Below the pieces are notes generated by a model. The model saw nothing but the letters and a program-made list of their open reading frames with translations, was not told where the DNA came from and ran no database searches. This document shows positions 1-12,237 of a stretch of 64,000 bases of DNA, piece by piece (position 1 is the first letter of the stretch; each line of letters starts with the position of its first letter). The position numbers were made by a program, and so were the translations under genes. The stretch comes from Cercospora beticola (Eukaryota; Ascomycota; Dothideomycetes; Mycosphaerellales; Mycosphaerellaceae). Location of the stretch: contig NC_088938.1 in assembly GCF_033473495.1 (NCBI RefSeq), forward strand, positions 2,294,001 to 2,358,000. Reading direction: 5' to 3'.

Positions 1-457
1 TAGCATACTTAGTCCACGAGATGCGAACAGAAGAAACTGAACCAATGAAATTTTGAACATGTATGTAAGTGCAGATTTCCTTGCTCTGATCTGACCGACA
101 CTTCAGCGGCTGCATGGCAAATACAATTGCACTAACGGCGGCCGGTGGTTGCACAACTGTCAGTGTGCAGGTGCAACAAAGGCATTGTGGAACGTTTCGG
201 AGGTTGCTGGTTGCCCCGGGTGATGGTTTGTTTCGATGGATCAGCGCCGTTTCGAATCCGACAGCCGACATGCGAACGCCAACAAACTTCAGATCACTTT
301 GCGACTCGCTTCACTGCACTCAACACTAGATCGTGATTCTGATAATAGCCGAAGAAGAGGACGACGCGGTTTATTCATGATGCTGGTGTGAGACAACAGC
401 AGCAACCACATTCCTCGCAAACACATTCCAATCGCTTCAACACCGGCAAGCTGCTCC
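1..457. other. Upstream region of the chitin synthase gene
   Basis: No protein-coding gene is convincing here. Two short overlapping reading frames lie at 114-336 but look like chance. The stretch before 458 is rich in CA and AAC runs, as is common in fungal 5' leaders, and it holds a tiny upstream ORF at 377-391 that is described separately. Confidence 0.5.
377..391 (+). promoter_or_regulatory. Possible 5-codon upstream ORF in the chitin synthase leader
   Basis: ATG ATG CTG GTG TGA lies 66 nt before the chitin synthase start codon. If the mRNA begins upstream of 377, scanning ribosomes would meet this mini-ORF first, and it could damp translation. The transcript start is unknown, so this is inference from position only. 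Confidence 0.3.
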
Positions 458-3400
458 ATGGCGGCGCCGAATTCACCACACGGCTATGGCCCACCGCCGG
501 GCTATGACGACGAGGAAGCACACACACCGACAAACGCATCGACCATGCGTCTGCTCACGAGTCCCGAGGAGGGCGTCTACGCAGCGTCAGTACCGCCCAG
601 CAGCAACAAGCCCTCTCCGCATGATTTGTTTCTTCGCGCCCAAGAACGGTTGAACAGTCACAACCAGCGAGCGCACCACAGTAGCCAGGACCCTCATGCC
701 TACCCTCCTCCATCACCTACAGCTCCATCGCATTATGCCCGCTCAGAAGCTCCTGCGCCCCCGGGCGAAGAGCTCAGCTCCCTCTTGCGCGAGGTCGAGA
801 GCGACTTGTCCCAGTCGAGCGCTCCTCGGTCTGCCGCAGCACACCCCCGAACGAAGCGTTACAAAGTGCGATTCAATCAGCAGCAAAAAGGCAGCCTAGA
901 AGAGCAGCCAACGCCAAGCATGCCAGAAGAAGAAGACATTAGCTCATATAATCCTTACAGCAGCGGCAGGCCCGACAGTCCCACGAGAAGTTACCGTACA
1001 GGCAGCCCAACACGATCGTACGCGCCACACTCTACCTTGAGCAGTCAGCCGTCCACCTCCAGGCTGGGACGGCCACCATCGGTGTTGGACAACGCACCAG
1101 GCATGCCTCCCCCGAGCGACTCATACGACCCTTTCAGACCGAATTCGAGGGGCTCTACAAGTCCTTCGAAAGCTTTCACGCCACGCGGGAGTCGCGAATA
1201 TCCCAGACCTCCAGCCACGAACGTTCCCTACGAGCCAGCGGACATCAATGGCGGACCACGACCAGGCACGCCATCTTCGGCATACGGCGGCTCGCCTAGG
1301 AGGCCACTGCCACCGCAGCCACTTTTTGCGGCGGGAAGGCCGCCGTCAATGATGAGCTTGGATCCAAAAGAACCAGGCATGACCGCAATACCTATCGAGG
1401 ACGATGATACTGATCCGTTCGGGCCACCGACTGGAGATAGTGACCTGCAGCGCCCTAGGCCGGTCTCGCGGCACACTTTCCAGTCGGAGTCCACTCTGAC
1501 AGATGACTTTGAAAAGGAGCATGATGAAGATCTGCATGGCCCTGCTCCCGATGGCTTCCAACAGAGACGAGGTGCTCGTCCAGCTCAGATGACGAGGAAG
1601 GAAGTGAAGCTGATCAACGGAGAGCTCATTTTGGAATGCAAGATCCCGACCATTCTCTACTCTTTCCTGCCAAGGAGAGACGATGTCGAGTTCACGCATA
1701 TGAGATACACTGCGGTGACTTGCGATCCGAACGACTTTGTCGACCGAGGCTACAAATTGCGCCAGAATATTGGCTCGACAACGAGAGAGACAGAGCTGTT
1801 GATCTGCATCACCATGTACAATGAAAACGAGATCGATTTCACGCGGACGATGCATGGTGTTATGCGCAATCTGGCGCACTTTTGCAGTCGTGCAAAGTCC
1901 AGGACCTGGGGCAAAGATGGCTGGCAGAAGATTGTCGTCTGCATTATTTCTGACGGACGCGCCAAAGTTCACCCTCGAACACTGGATGCGCTGGCTGCCA
2001 TGGGGTGCTACCAGTCGGGAATTGCGAAGAACTTGGTCAATCAGCGAGAGGTTACGGCACACGTTTACGAGTACACAACACAGGTCTCGTTGGATTCCGA
2101 TCTCAAGTTCAAGGGTGCGGAGAAGGGCATTGTGCCCTGCCAGGTCATCTTCTGTCTGAAGGAGAAGAACGCCAAGAAGCTGAACAGCCATCGTTGGTTT
2201 TTCAATGCATTCGGACGTGCACTAAACCCAAACGTTTGCATTCTGCTGGACGTTGGTACCAAGCCGGGCGACGACTCGCTCTATCACTTGTGGAAAGCAT
2301 TTGATCGCGACTCGAATGTTGCTGGAGCTGCTGGAGAGATCAAGGCCGCCAAAGGCCGGTATTTGAAGGCTCTGATGAACCCACTGGTCGCCTCTCAAAA
2401 CTTCGAGTACAAGATGTCCAACATTCTTGACAAGCCACTAGAGTCTGTGTTTGGGTATATTACCGTGTTACCCGGAGCGCTGAGTGCTTACCGATACCAC
2501 GCTCTGCAGAACGACGAGACAGGTCATGGCCCGCTCAGTCAGTATTTCAAGGGAGAGACACTCCACGGCCAGGATGCAGATGTGTTCACAGCCAACATGT
2601 ATCTCGCCGAAGATCGTATTCTCTGTTGGGAGCTGGTTGCCAAGCGAAACGACAGATGGGTGCTCAAGTACGTCCGAAAAGCGACAGGAGAAACCGATGT
2701 GCCAGACGCCGTACCGGAGTTCATCTCCCAGCGTCGTCGATGGCTCAACGGTGCCTTCTTCGCTGCCGTCTACTCTCTCCTGCACTTCAAGCAAATCTGG
2801 AAGACCGACCATACGATCACCCGAAAAATCCTCCTCCACATCGAGTTTATCTACCAATTCGTCCAGTTGCTCTTCACCTTCTTCTCCCTTGGCAATTTCT
2901 ACCTGACATTCTACTTCATCGCCGGCTCCCTCGCAGACAAACGTGTCGATCCCTTCGGCCATGGCATCGGGAACTTCATCTTCATCGTCCTGCGATACGT
3001 CTGCGTTCTCACCATCATGGTCCAATTCATTCTCTCCATGGGTAACCGACCTCAAGGCGCTGTCAAAATGTTCATGGCCTCGTTGATAATCTTCTCGATT
3101 ATCATGGTCTACAACACGTTCGCGGCCATATACATCGTCGTTCGGCAACTCTCAGACTCTGAGACAATCAGCTTCGGCAACAATGTCTTCACCAACCTCA
3201 TCGTCAGCACCCTCTCCACGGTCGGCTTATACTTCATCATGAGTTTCCTGTACATGGACCCTTGGCACATGTTTACCTCTTCAGCTCAGTATTTTGCCCT
3301 CTTGCCTTCGTATATCGCCACCTTGCAAGTCTACGCTTTCTGTAACGCTCACGACGTCACATGGGGAACCAAGGGTGACAACGTGCTGAAGAAAGATTTG

Positions 3401-3961
3401 GGTGTCGCAACTGCCAACAAGAACGGAACTGTCGAATTGGAAATGCCATCGGAACAACTCGATATCGACTCTGGGTACGATGAGGCATTGAGGAATCTCC
3501 GCGATCGCGTCGAAGTCCCAGCACCAGGTATCTCAGAATCCCAACTCCAAGAAGATTACTACCGTGCAGTCCGAACATACGTCGTCATAGTATGGATGAT
3601 CTGCAACGCCATTTTAGCAATGGCCATCACAGAAGTCTACGACAACACAAGTGTTGGAGAGAATTACTACTTGAAATTCATCTTGTGGTCTGTGGCTTGT
3701 TTGGCACTTTTCCGTGCGATTGGAAGTTCGGCTTTCTTGGTGATTAATGGCGTGCATTCGATTGCGGAAGGCAAATTGAAGTGGAGTGGCAAGGGGAAGA
3801 GTGCGAATGGTAGTGCGATTGGGGGTACGAAGAGTGTTAGTTCTGCGGCGGGGAGTTGGAAGAGTAAGATGCCGAGTTGGATTTCGGATTCGGGGAGTTG
3901 GATTAGTAGTAAGGCGAGTAGTTGGACGCCGTCGAGTATTGGGAGTTCGTTGGGGAGGTAG
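458..3961 (+). CDS. Class III chitin synthase (family 2 glycosyltransferase)
   Basis: Single-exon gene of 1167 residues. It would polymerise UDP-N-acetylglucosamine into chitin at the plasma membrane, for hyphal wall growth. The chitin synthase N-terminal domain starts near residue 382 (EVKLINGE, then [13 protein letters not shown]). The catalytic core follows, with the product-site motif QRRRW at 758-762, and then several membrane helices, including the MGNRPQG and [14 protein letters not shown] blocks typical of class III. The class III call rests on remembered similarity to Aspergillus ChsB-type enzymes. Class III enzymes are usually about 900 residues. This one is longer because of a roughly 380-residue Pro/Ser-rich disordered N-terminus and a tail of about 60 residues (1108-1167) rich in Ser, Gly and Trp with repeated SW pairs. 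The next gene is convergent. Confidence 0.96.
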   Translation: MAAPNSPHGYGPPPGYDDEEAHTPTNASTMRLLTSPEEGVYAASVPPSSNKPSPHDLFLRAQERLNSHNQRAHHSSQDPHAYPPPSPTAPSHYARSEAPAPPGEELSSLLREVESDLSQSSAPRSAAAHPRTKRYKVRFNQQQKGSLEEQPTPSMPEEEDISSYNPYSSGRPDSPTRSYRTGSPTRSYAPHSTLSSQPSTSRLGRPPSVLDNAPGMPPPSDSYDPFRPNSRGSTSPSKAFTPRGSREYPRPPATNVPYEPADINGGPRPGTPSSAYGGSPRRPLPPQPLFAAGRPPSMMSLDPKEPGMTAIPIEDDDTDPFGPPTGDSDLQRPRPVSRHTFQSESTLTDDFEKEHDEDLHGPAPDGFQQRRGARPAQMTRKEVKLINGELILECKIPTILYSFLPRRDDVEFTHMRYTAVTCDPNDFVDRGYKLRQNIGSTTRETELLICITMYNENEIDFTRTMHGVMRNLAHFCSRAKSRTWGKDGWQKIVVCIISDGRAKVHPRTLDALAAMGCYQSGIAKNLVNQREVTAHVYEYTTQVSLDSDLKFKGAEKGIVPCQVIFCLKEKNAKKLNSHRWFFNAFGRALNPNVCILLDVGTKPGDDSLYHLWKAFDRDSNVAGAAGEIKAAKGRYLKALMNPLVASQNFEYKMSNILDKPLESVFGYITVLPGALSAYRYHALQNDETGHGPLSQYFKGETLHGQDADVFTANMYLAEDRILCWELVAKRNDRWVLKYVRKATGETDVPDAVPEFISQRRRWLNGAFFAAVYSLLHFKQIWKTDHTITRKILLHIEFIYQFVQLLFTFFSLGNFYLTFYFIAGSLADKRVDPFGHGIGNFIFIVLRYVCVLTIMVQFILSMGNRPQGAVKMFMASLIIFSIIMVYNTFAAIYIVVRQLSDSETISFGNNVFTNLIVSTLSTVGLYFIMSFLYMDPWHMFTSSAQYFALLPSYIATLQVYAFCNAHDVTWGTKGDNVLKKDLGVATANKNGTVELEMPSEQLDIDSGYDEALRNLRDRVEVPAPGISESQLQEDYYRAVRTYVVIVWMICNAILAMAITEVYDNTSVGENYYLKFILWSVACLALFRAIGSSAFLVINGVHSIAEGKLKWSGKGKSANGSAIGGTKSVSSAAGSWKSKMPSWISDSGSWISSKASSWTPSSIGSSLGR

Positions 3962-4382
3962 AAGGTACGAGCGATGAGGGGGAAAAGGGTGGGGGCTTTC
4001 GTATTTGGCGTTCTGGGGTGGATATGGATGCGATGCGATGAGACGGACGTCTGGGTTACGATGCGGCATGTTTATATGGCTATGGTAGAAGTCCCACGCG
4101 CTATGCTTTTCACGAGGCGGGATAAGTGGGATGTTGTGATGATTAGGCATGAGCGAAAAGAGCGAAAATGAGAATTATTGTAATGATATCAACAGGCACC
4201 TTCTCTTCCCAAGCTTGGAATGATTTGCTAGTACAAGCTACCAGTGATCGGCTGTATGATTCAAGGAACATTTACTGCAGTGTAAGAAGGAGATTCGGGG
4301 GGAAATCTGAGTACTGGGACATATCTCAATTATCGATCCTTACGCTAAACGCAAAATCAAACAAACGCTGAAAGAATAACTC
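3962..4382. other. Convergent intergenic region (421 bp)
   Basis: This lies between the stop codons of the chitin synthase (+) and the permease (-) and should hold both 3' UTRs. No gene is seen; the short frames here are extensions of neighbouring shadows. Confidence 0.6.
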
Positions 4383-6273
4383 TCATAAATCCTTCGCCAA
4401 CCGCGACACTGGCGGAACGTATATATGCCTCGCGTAGAAGATGTAATAAAACGTCGCGACAATTGCTACACCTCCGTAGACTGCCGAAGCCCAATTCATA
4501 GTCTCCAAGGTCGGATGATTCGCCAGTGGGAAGAAAGCGAAAATAAACGCGAGCAGAATATAAACTATGCCGACGACGTTTGCGAACCAGCCTAGTGGGA
4601 CTCCGAGATCGAATCTTCGGGGTAGAAGCTTTTCGCCTCGGATTCGTTTGAGCAAGATGCAGCCCATGGAGGTAAGGTAGGAGGTGAGGAGTGCTACGAC
4701 GCCGATGGAGAGGATCGCGTTGAAGGTTACGACGCTGCCGAGACTGATGAGGGAGAGCAGTACGGTGCAGATGAAGCAGACCAAGACGGCATTGAGCGGG
4801 ATGTCGAGACCTGGTTGGACGTAGCTGAGGACTCGGGCGAATGGGAGACCGTGGTCGCGGGCGAAGGCGAACATTTGGCGAGAAGCGGTGGCGATGTTGC
4901 TGATTGCAGAGCAGAGGGTGAGGGTTGTGATGATGCAGGTCATGACTGTTGCTCCGGCTTGGGATTGCGTTGCGTTGTAGAAGGTTCCGATGAAGGCAAA
5001 GTTGTATTGCGGTTGAAGTGCGGCTTCGATGGGGCCGATGCAGTAGGCGAATGTGATGGCCATGATTAATCCGGTGATGCCATTGAGGACGAGGGTCGAG
5101 ACCATGGCGAGAGGGATTGTGCGCGAAGCGTCACGGACTTCTTCTGCCTGGTAATGGTGATGAACGTTAGTAAGCTGTGCACATGTCTTGCTTGATTTAG
5201 TGGTCTTTCACTGACCATATGTACTGCCGAATCAGGACCAATCAAGGCATAAATGGGTCCAGTAAATCCCACGAGTGCGGCGAGACCCATTGAAGGCCAG
5301 TCTGAGGTCTGATGCCAGTCTGTCCAGACCGCAGAAGAGGGCTGTCTGGGCGCGAACACCCATAGAGGGATAAGCACAGCGAAGAAGCCAAAGACCAGAA
5401 GTATGAGGACGAGGCCTTCCAGAAGAGGGAGCTTGCGAGCGAACAAGCTGTTAAACAGTACCGCCACGCTCGCTGCTGCAATTGTCAACAGGACTCCGTG
5501 CCATGGCTTCGGCAAATAATTTTCGTCGTTTAGAGCGATCAGTCCTTGGACTTGGGTAGCTACGGTGAAGCACTGTCTGCAGATGCCAACGTTCAAGAGT
5601 CAGCCAGGTTCTGTCCTATCGTTTGTCGGATATCGTACCCTGCTATGCCTGCATGAAAGTCAGTCAATGTGCCCACGATCAGAAGCTGCACTACGCACCT
5701 GCTTGCCATCCCAGAACACAAAACCAGCCGACAAGATAGCTTAGGAGCTTCTGGAAACCCGGTGGGGCGAACTCGGAGACCCTGATGAGGCCGTGTCAGT
5801 TGTCTACACATCGACAATTGGCTGCGAAAATCGCCATACCAATGATACTTGTCGAATATTAGCGATACGTTCTTCGAGTCTGAAGTTTGTGGCAGAATGT
5901 CACTCACCTGTCCGCCAGACGTGGGCGCCATAGAACTCATTTCGGCCATTGTTAGAATGGCACAGCCAAAGCCAAAAAGTGTGACGATATAGATCCATAT
6001 CATGGCCGGAAGACCGCCATTCGGGAGAGTGTAGCTTGCGGAGCTCAAGACTGACGCCCATGTCATCATTAGGACGGCGGCGAAGCCAAAGATTGGAATG
6101 AAGCTGAAGTTACGCCGAAACTCCTGCTGCTTGCCCATTCGATACATGTCTCTTCGATCGACGACCGTGCCTTGCTTCTCAGGTGGCAAGTCGGTCCCAT
6201 TGAAGTCCATGTTGTCGTCCATGGTGACTTGCGATAGGGCTTCTTTGCCCGAAGAACGGTCGAGGGGTGCCAT
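4383..6273 (-). CDS. GABA/choline-type amino-acid permease (APC superfamily), six exons with two micro-exons
   Basis: Exons on the minus strand: 6273-5908, 5847-5840, 5781-5699, 5648-5639, 5576-5216, 5147-4383. The joined protein is 530 residues, the normal size for fungal GABA permease-like transporters (AA_permease_2 type). Recognisable blocks in order are MAPTSGGQ-YHWVSEFAPPGFQKL across exons 1-3, GWQAGIAG across exons 3-5, then ALIGPDSAVHM followed by AEEVRDASRTIP. About 12 membrane helices are expected for this family. Every junction has GT...AG ends, introns are 50-68 nt, and the phases close exactly. Exons 2 (8 nt) and 4 (10 nt) are supported only because they restore family-conserved residues. 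Substrate (GABA, choline or another amine) cannot be told from sequence. The start at 6273 gives a typical charged N-terminus; an upstream in-frame ATG at 6384 is less likely. Confidence 0.9.
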
Positions 6274-7748
6274 TGTGAATAGTTTTATTTGTGAGACGCG
6301 CACTTTCAATAGATAGACGACCGGGGGTCCAGGTGGTCGTAAATCTCCGGATGTCGAGGATACCACGCGGCTATCGTCGTCCACGTGGCGTGGTTCGAGC
6401 TCAAGAAGGTCGACAAGAGTGAAGAGATGGGGTGATGGATAAGGTCGAGATTGACGGATGTAATTCCTCCACTAGTCTGTCCGGATAGACGAGTCCAACG
6501 CTTTCTGCAGGGACAATCTGCCTAGTTAGATGAGGGTTCCGAGGTGAGCAGCAGCCACAGCTGCTTGTGATACGTCTGAAGTGGCATGCCGGGATCCCGT
6601 ACAGGTCGAGGAGAAGGGCTGGTTGTATGCTGCCAGGGCTCCCGGACGTCTGACGACTTCTGGGCCATGGGTCTCGAGTCGTCGCACTCGCACAGGAGAG
6701 GGCTGTGAAGAGGAGCCGCGAAGTGAGACCGCCACATGGTTTGCTTGACTCTGGTATGGCTCGTCCGTTTGCCCTCGTCGACGCCCGCCCGCGCGCATCG
6801 TGTCGTACGGCACAGCAGCAGGAAGAAGCTTAAATCGCATCATTGGAGCTTGGCGCGATCGGGCGTGTCGATCACCTCGTCTCGCCTCGCCTCTCCCACT
6901 TCTGCCGACTCTCCTTGCACACTACGGTATCAACACCCTCACCATCAGCACAGCTACAGCGTGCTTATCGGCGACCAGCTTCCCATGCCACATTCGCCCG
7001 ACCGAGTGCGCCCACGCCGCTGCTCCCCATGTCCATCACACGCAATCAGTGTCGCGCCTCCTGCAAGCGATTGCCGTCGTGACAGCGCATCCTTCAGCAC
7101 CTCTCGCGCCGGCGGCCAATGAAGGCGCTGTCCTGCTGTGCCATTGAACTCAAAATCCTTCGGTATGCGACTCAGGGAAATGTGAACCGCGACATTCCAC
7201 GCCTTCTGGTCGTGCATCTCGAGGCGTTGTGGTGCCGGTCAGCGGCAGCGCCGCACAACATGCTCCCAGGTTTCGATAGCGTCAGTACCACGGCGGATAG
7301 TAAGCTCAGCAAATGTTCCAACAATAAACACACCCTCGACGCGCGAAAATACCATCAGCAGTGACATGCTATGTGCGGATGCTGTTAAACCCGAAGAGGC
7401 CACGGTTGGAGCTAGGAATGCGCTGCAGAAACCCTTCTACGGTCCTAGTAGTCTTGCTTTCCTGTCGTCGTTCCCCGGGATCTCCATCTGCATATGCGCC
7501 GTTAACCGTTATGCTGCCGCGCGGTCAGCAGAGCACAGGCTCACATACCCGCGCCGTAGCGAGCGCAACCTGTCACGCTGCATCACTCTCGCCTACTTTC
7601 TGTGTGAGTCTGCTATCTGGAAGTCGGCATCCTTTTGCGATGCATTTCTCCACATCTTTGCCGCTCTTGAACAACCCCATCGACCAGAGCTAGGAGGGGA
7701 CACTGAACGAGCAGCGCAGTCCGCTGCTGTAGCAGCACTGCTATAGCC
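6274..7748. other. Divergent intergenic region (1475 bp)
   Basis: This lies between the divergent permease (-) and rhodopsin-domain gene (+), so it holds both promoters. Several overlapping short frames at 6736-7746 exist in different phases but show no domain, signal peptide or splice structure. No RNA gene was seen. Confidence 0.5.
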
Positions 7749-9087
7749 ATGGCTACTGCTGAACTGCCTGTCCTCCCGGACATGAACTCTGGCCCAAGGA
7801 ACTTCATCACCACCGATCAAGATCATGGCGGCATTGCGCTCACAATTTGCACACTCATGGCTACTTGGGTTGTGCTTTGCTTTGTGGTCCGTTGCTACAT
7901 GCGCGCAACAGTCAGTGGGCCTTTTGGAATGGACGACATAGTCTGCTCTGTCGCAACAGTATGAGCCATGCGCGCCCAATTACGTATTTGAGGCTAATTC
8001 GACACCTGCATGCAGATGTTTGGCATGCTTCAGACCACAGTATCCTCCGTATCAATCTCCTACGGCATGGGTAAAGCTCTGGAGTTATTGACAGAATCAG
8101 AGATCGTCAAATCCGAGAAGGTAGGGCAGATCAGACAAGTTTGTCCTCGGAGTTCCAAGGCTAATTCGATGTCAGGCCATCTACGCTGCTCAATTGCTCT
8201 ATCTCATCACGAACATGCTCACGAAATGCACTGTGGCTTTGCTACTCGCGCGCATAGTCTTCATCAAGAGCCGTGTATACGCCTGCTACGGAGTACTCAT
8301 CTTGTCCTGTGTATGGGGAATTTCAGCGTTCCTGGCACAAGCCATTCGGTGCTCTCAACATCCACCATGGCAAATCGTGGTCGATCAATGCCCCAACAAC
8401 TACCGCTCGTGGCAAATTATCACGGCTTTCAACATTATCATCGAGATTCTGCTGTTCGCAATGCCCGTGTGGCTGGTGTACAATCTGCAGACCGAGCTTT
8501 CGAAAAAAGTCACAGTAATCTCGGTCTTCTCACTGCGTCTGCCGGTCATCATAGCTGCGATACTACGAATCCATTACCTGGGCGACATGCTAGGATCTTC
8601 GGAACCTCTTCTAAGAGGCGTCCCTTCCTTCATCTGTCTCAACATCGAGATGCATTGGAGTCTGATAGCCGCCACTATTCCAACCCTCAAGCCTTTTGTC
8701 GGGGCATTCAACACTGGATGGGGCACGTACGATACCCAAGGGATCAGCGGATACGGTCAAGGAAGTGGAAACTCATATGCGTTGCGCTCCCTTGGTAGGA
8801 GAAGTGCGCGCAGCGGCAAAGCGGGCACACCTGCGGCTGGCACGCAGAACAGTAATGCAGAGAAAGACCCCATCGATGGGCGACAGAGTTGGGGAAAGAA
8901 TGTCACGCATGTTAGGTCCAATCGGACCTCTACTGGCAGCGACGATTCGGATAGGATGATCATACGGCAAACGCAGACCTGCGAGGTTCATATGGAAGTG
9001 GAGGATAGAGCGGATGACTTGCTGGTGGATCGACGAGAAGACTCGATTGAAAGCGCTCCAAGAGATCCACTGTCTTTGACGCGGTGA
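7749..9087 (+). CDS. Fungal rhodopsin-domain integral membrane protein (SAT4/PTH11-like)
   Basis: Exons 7749-7958, 8016-8120 and 8176-9087 give 408 residues. Introns of 57 and 55 nt have GTATGA...GCAG and GTAGGG...TCAG ends. The seven-helix core typical of the Fung_rhodopsin family runs through about residue 310, with the recognisable blocks FGMDDIVC, SYGMGK, the helix before LARI, RSWQIITAFNIIIEI, PVWLVYNLQ and LPVIIAAILR. A hydrophilic Ser/Arg-rich cytoplasmic tail of roughly 100 residues follows. The family includes PTH11-like receptors and many uncharacterised membrane proteins, often beside secondary-metabolism genes; function here is unknown. The GTG/TTG frames seen within the gene are internal. 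Confidence 0.88.
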
Positions 9088-9742
9088 CAGAACTAATGCT
9101 ACGCGAGGTTTCGGCAAACGAGTGGAAACACAGGCATGGAAATAAGGTTCGAAAGCAGCAAGGACAGGGCGATGAACACTCGGAATTTTTCTGCATCGCT
9201 TTGCAGTATCCATGCGAAAATGCCGATACGCTGGGTCCCGCACGCGGCCACCATCCTCTGGAAGTGAAGGTGGTCTGTGATTTTGTGGAATCAGTTCAGC
9301 TGTTAAGGACAGCTGCCTCCAGATTGTTCGCTTCGACTATTGGAAGTGGAGTACGAGAGAGAAAGCGAACAAGGTGGCAATGCCAGAGTCACATGCTTTC
9401 TCGTATAAGACACAATTCTGTGTGGGCTGCAAAGGCTCGCACTCTGATTGGAATAGATGATACCCAGGCAGTTGGCGTTTGATTCAAATTTGACAGTCTA
9501 GACACTCGAACACATCCACTCTGATCTGTTCTCCCAACTCGGCTCAATGTCCAAGCCTAAGGCATTGCTACTCGAACTTGTTTGAACCAATCTCAGCGTT
9601 CGGAGCTACGAACTAAAGACCTGATCTGATTTACAGGCTGTAGGCCATTTGGTCCTGTACATCCCAGTCGGGTTTCTATCATGGAACGCCTGTCATCAAT
9701 TCCGCCACCTCCGAAAAGCTCAAAATACCACCCTGTTCATCT
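9088..9742. other. Convergent intergenic region (655 bp)
   Basis: 3' flank between two convergent genes. Short frames at 9084-9482 (+) and 8960-9243 (-) are read out of the rhodopsin-domain tail or are chance. Nothing else is recognised. Confidence 0.5.
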
Positions 9743-10318
9743 TCACGCACCCGTCGTTTGCTGTTTCTCACCATCAGCGACGTCTTCGTCATCCTCATCC
9801 TCGTCGTCATCGAAGTCTGCTGGGGCATTCTCAGCAACCATTTCCACCTGACACTCCGGCAACCAATGCAACCCCCTTATAACCTTTTCCTTATGACAAC
9901 GCCACAACCCCTCTCTCCTCCGCCAATACATCAACATAATACTCTCCCTCTGCACGTTCTTTGGATGCCCAAAACCTTTCAATAGAACATAAATAATCGC
10001 TTTCCCGCTCAATTCATACACATCAGCAGCAGTATTTAAGACTTCGAAACCATAGTATGGGTTTTGGGATGCTATACGTTCATGGTGTTCGATGTAAGCT
10101 TGCCAGCTATCGAGGACTTGTCCGGCAGAGTGTTCGAAGTCGGCGATGAATTTGGGGGCTACGTATTTGGTGAAGAGGGTGTTTTGCCAGTCGCGGGCCG
10201 TGGCTGCTTCCATGATTTGGCGTGAGAGTGATTCGAGGGTTTTGGCGGTTTCACTTGTGTAGGTGTGTTTGCGAGAGGCCCAGGGTTTGGGGTTGAGGAC
10301 CTCGAGGGATTTGTCCAT
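9743..10318 (-). CDS. Hypothetical NTF2/SnoaL-like small protein
   Basis: Intronless ORF of 191 residues. The pattern of an N-terminal helix (ETAKTLESLSRQIMEA), a W/F-containing helix (YVAPKFIADFE), then amphipathic strands ending in a Trp-rich segment (MLMYWRRREGLWRCHKE) resembles the alpha+beta NTF2-like fold. This is pattern matching, not a confirmed family. The last 25 residues are very acidic (Asp/Glu repeats) and end in a hydrophilic tail. No signal peptide. It faces the next P450 gene tail-to-head on the same strand with 321 bp between. The protein at 22719 has a similar layout. Confidence 0.6.
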   Translation of the reverse strand: MDKSLEVLNPKPWASRKHTYTSETAKTLESLSRQIMEAATARDWQNTLFTKYVAPKFIADFEHSAGQVLDSWQAYIEHHERIASQNPYYGFEVLNTAADVYELSGKAIIYVLLKGFGHPKNVQRESIMLMYWRRREGLWRCHKEKVIRGLHWLPECQVEMVAENAPADFDDDEDEDDEDVADGEKQQTTGA

Positions 10319-10639
10319 TTGTCGTCATGCTGTTGACTGACTGTTTTTGAGCATTGAAGAGGACGCTGTTCACATTATATTTTGTGGTACTGGCTGGAGC
10401 TGGTGCTTTTGACTAACAGCCACAAGTCGATGAGACTGGTGACGATGCGGAGTAGAACTAGTCAAGGTTTCGTTTACTGTGGCTAGCTTTCATTGGTGTG
10501 GTCGTCTGTGGCGTCTGTGGTCTGTGCTCATTGTGTACGCGGATTCGTGTTGGTTTTCTTCCTCCAACAAAGTGCTAATTGGAAACATCCATACGACGGT
10601 TCGCATCCACCAACAATGCCTTCGATGACATTGTGAATC
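10319..10639. other. Short intergenic region (321 bp)
   Basis: Promoter of the NTF2-like gene on the minus strand and 3' flank of the P450 gene. It contains TG-rich runs near 10490-10540 and no coding frame. Confidence 0.5.
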
Positions 10640-12237
10640 CTACTGCTCCTCCACGGGACCGAATTTGAGCTTGATCCCTTCGCTACTGGCTCGCGGCCGC
10701 GGCACGAATTGGTCTCTGACCAGCTCCAAGTCTGATTTATCGCCCTCGTGAATCATCGCCCGCGAACCCAGGGATGAGCGGAAGAATTGCGCCAGGCCTG
10801 CGTAAAGCTCAGCATATGCAAGGTGGATGCCTATGCAGCTTCGTGTGCCTTTGCCGAACGCAGCCTGGTACACTTTCAATGGTCGGCCATCTGGGGCGAG
10901 CGGCTCGCCCAGCCAGCGCTCAGGAATATATGAGTGTGAATTGGGGAAGATGCTTTCGTCGTGTGCAACATCATAGTTGTCCATGCCTACAAAGACGCCG
11001 GGCGGGATCACCCAGTCTCTGTATATGAGAGGCCCATCGAAGAATCCTCGCGCTCGGCGCTGGGAGACGCCATAGGTCAGGCGAATCGCCTCCTCGATGC
11101 ACGCGGAGAGATACGGCAGCTTCACCAAGGCGTCCCAGTCTGGCATGACAGAATCGTCGGGAGCAGCTTGACACAGCTCAGCGAACAGGCGACTGCGTAT
11201 TGCGGGCTGGTCGATAATGTTGAAGCAGGCTATTGTGAGAGACCGAGCAGTCGTTTCCACTCCGGCACCAATGATCGCAATGGACTCCTGGTGCAAGCGA
11301 TCAAACGACAATTCCTCGGGTGGAAGTGCTCCTTGAAGCAACGCGCTGAAGATGGTTCGGTCGCCTTCCTTCTTTGCTGATGCCGGTGTGGCAAGCACCT
11401 TGTTGACGTTCTCCGCAAGAAACTAGGCACTATCAGCTTCAGCGTATCGCGAAGATACGACAGCTTTCAACTCACAGCCCAAAACTTCAGCAGTGGCGCC
11501 ATGCTTGGGTTAAGCCAAAGCATGATTCTGTCTGGAATTTTCTTCATCAGAAACATGAGTGCTGGAAAGTGGTAGAACACATGCGCAGCTCCCAGCAATT
11601 CGACCAGCGCCTCATTCGCGTCCGCACGGAAACCGGGACTCTCGAGAAACTTGATATCTTGGTCGAAGCAGGCGTTCACGAGATTATCTGCAGCGTAACA
11701 ACCCCATAAGCTGTTAAGGTGCAGCACATCACCCGTGCTGGCATACTCCTCTTCAATCTTCTGCATTGCCCTCGCGGCATTCTGCTGAAAGCGCGGCGTG
11801 TCTTGCGCGACCCTTCGTCGCGAGAAGAAGGGATTCAGTGCTGCTCGGCGTGGTCTGAACAACGCTGGATCCTCAGTGCCGCCGGCGGTATGCTGGGTTT
11901 GAAACCGTATGCCGAAGCCTTTGATCTTCCAAGCCGGTCGGGAGTTGTTGTACAAGGTGTCAAACCAGCTCGAATCTCGGACATGGAGCTCATGTGGGTT
12001 GATCCTGACGATTGGGCCATATTTGTCATGCCATTCTCGGACAATGAAAGGAAATTCACCACCTTCTCCGGCGAATAAATTGTAGTATAGCTCTGGAAGG
12101 TAAGATACTGCGGCCAGTTTTGGACCAGGGAACTTGGCCAGCGGACTGAAACATAGATTGTACACGATGATCCAGACACGATAAGCTGCGAACGCGCACG
12201 CGCCAAGAATAAGTATGTTCGAGTCGAGCGCGACCAT
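10640..12237 (-). CDS. Cytochrome P450 monooxygenase (microsomal, trichodiene-oxygenase-like group)
   Basis: Exons 12237-11476 and 11422-10640, with one 53-nt intron, give 514 residues. An N-terminal membrane anchor (residues about 6-30) is followed by the proline hinge KFPGPKLAA. The I-helix oxygen motif AGVETT, the K-helix ExxR (EAIR), the PERW block and the heme-binding loop FGKGTRSCIG with its Cys ligand are all present, so the enzyme looks intact. It would oxidise a small hydrophobic substrate at the ER with a P450 reductase. It shares sequence and one intron position with the divergent P450 at 13015. Substrate is unknown; similarity to trichodiene oxygenase-type P450s is from memory. 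Confidence 0.93.

Noticed and set aside
1346..2191. 281-codon minus-strand frame inside the chitin synthase gene
   Set aside because: It is antisense to a strongly conserved catalytic domain and carries no recognisable product; it is a shadow of the plus-strand gene.
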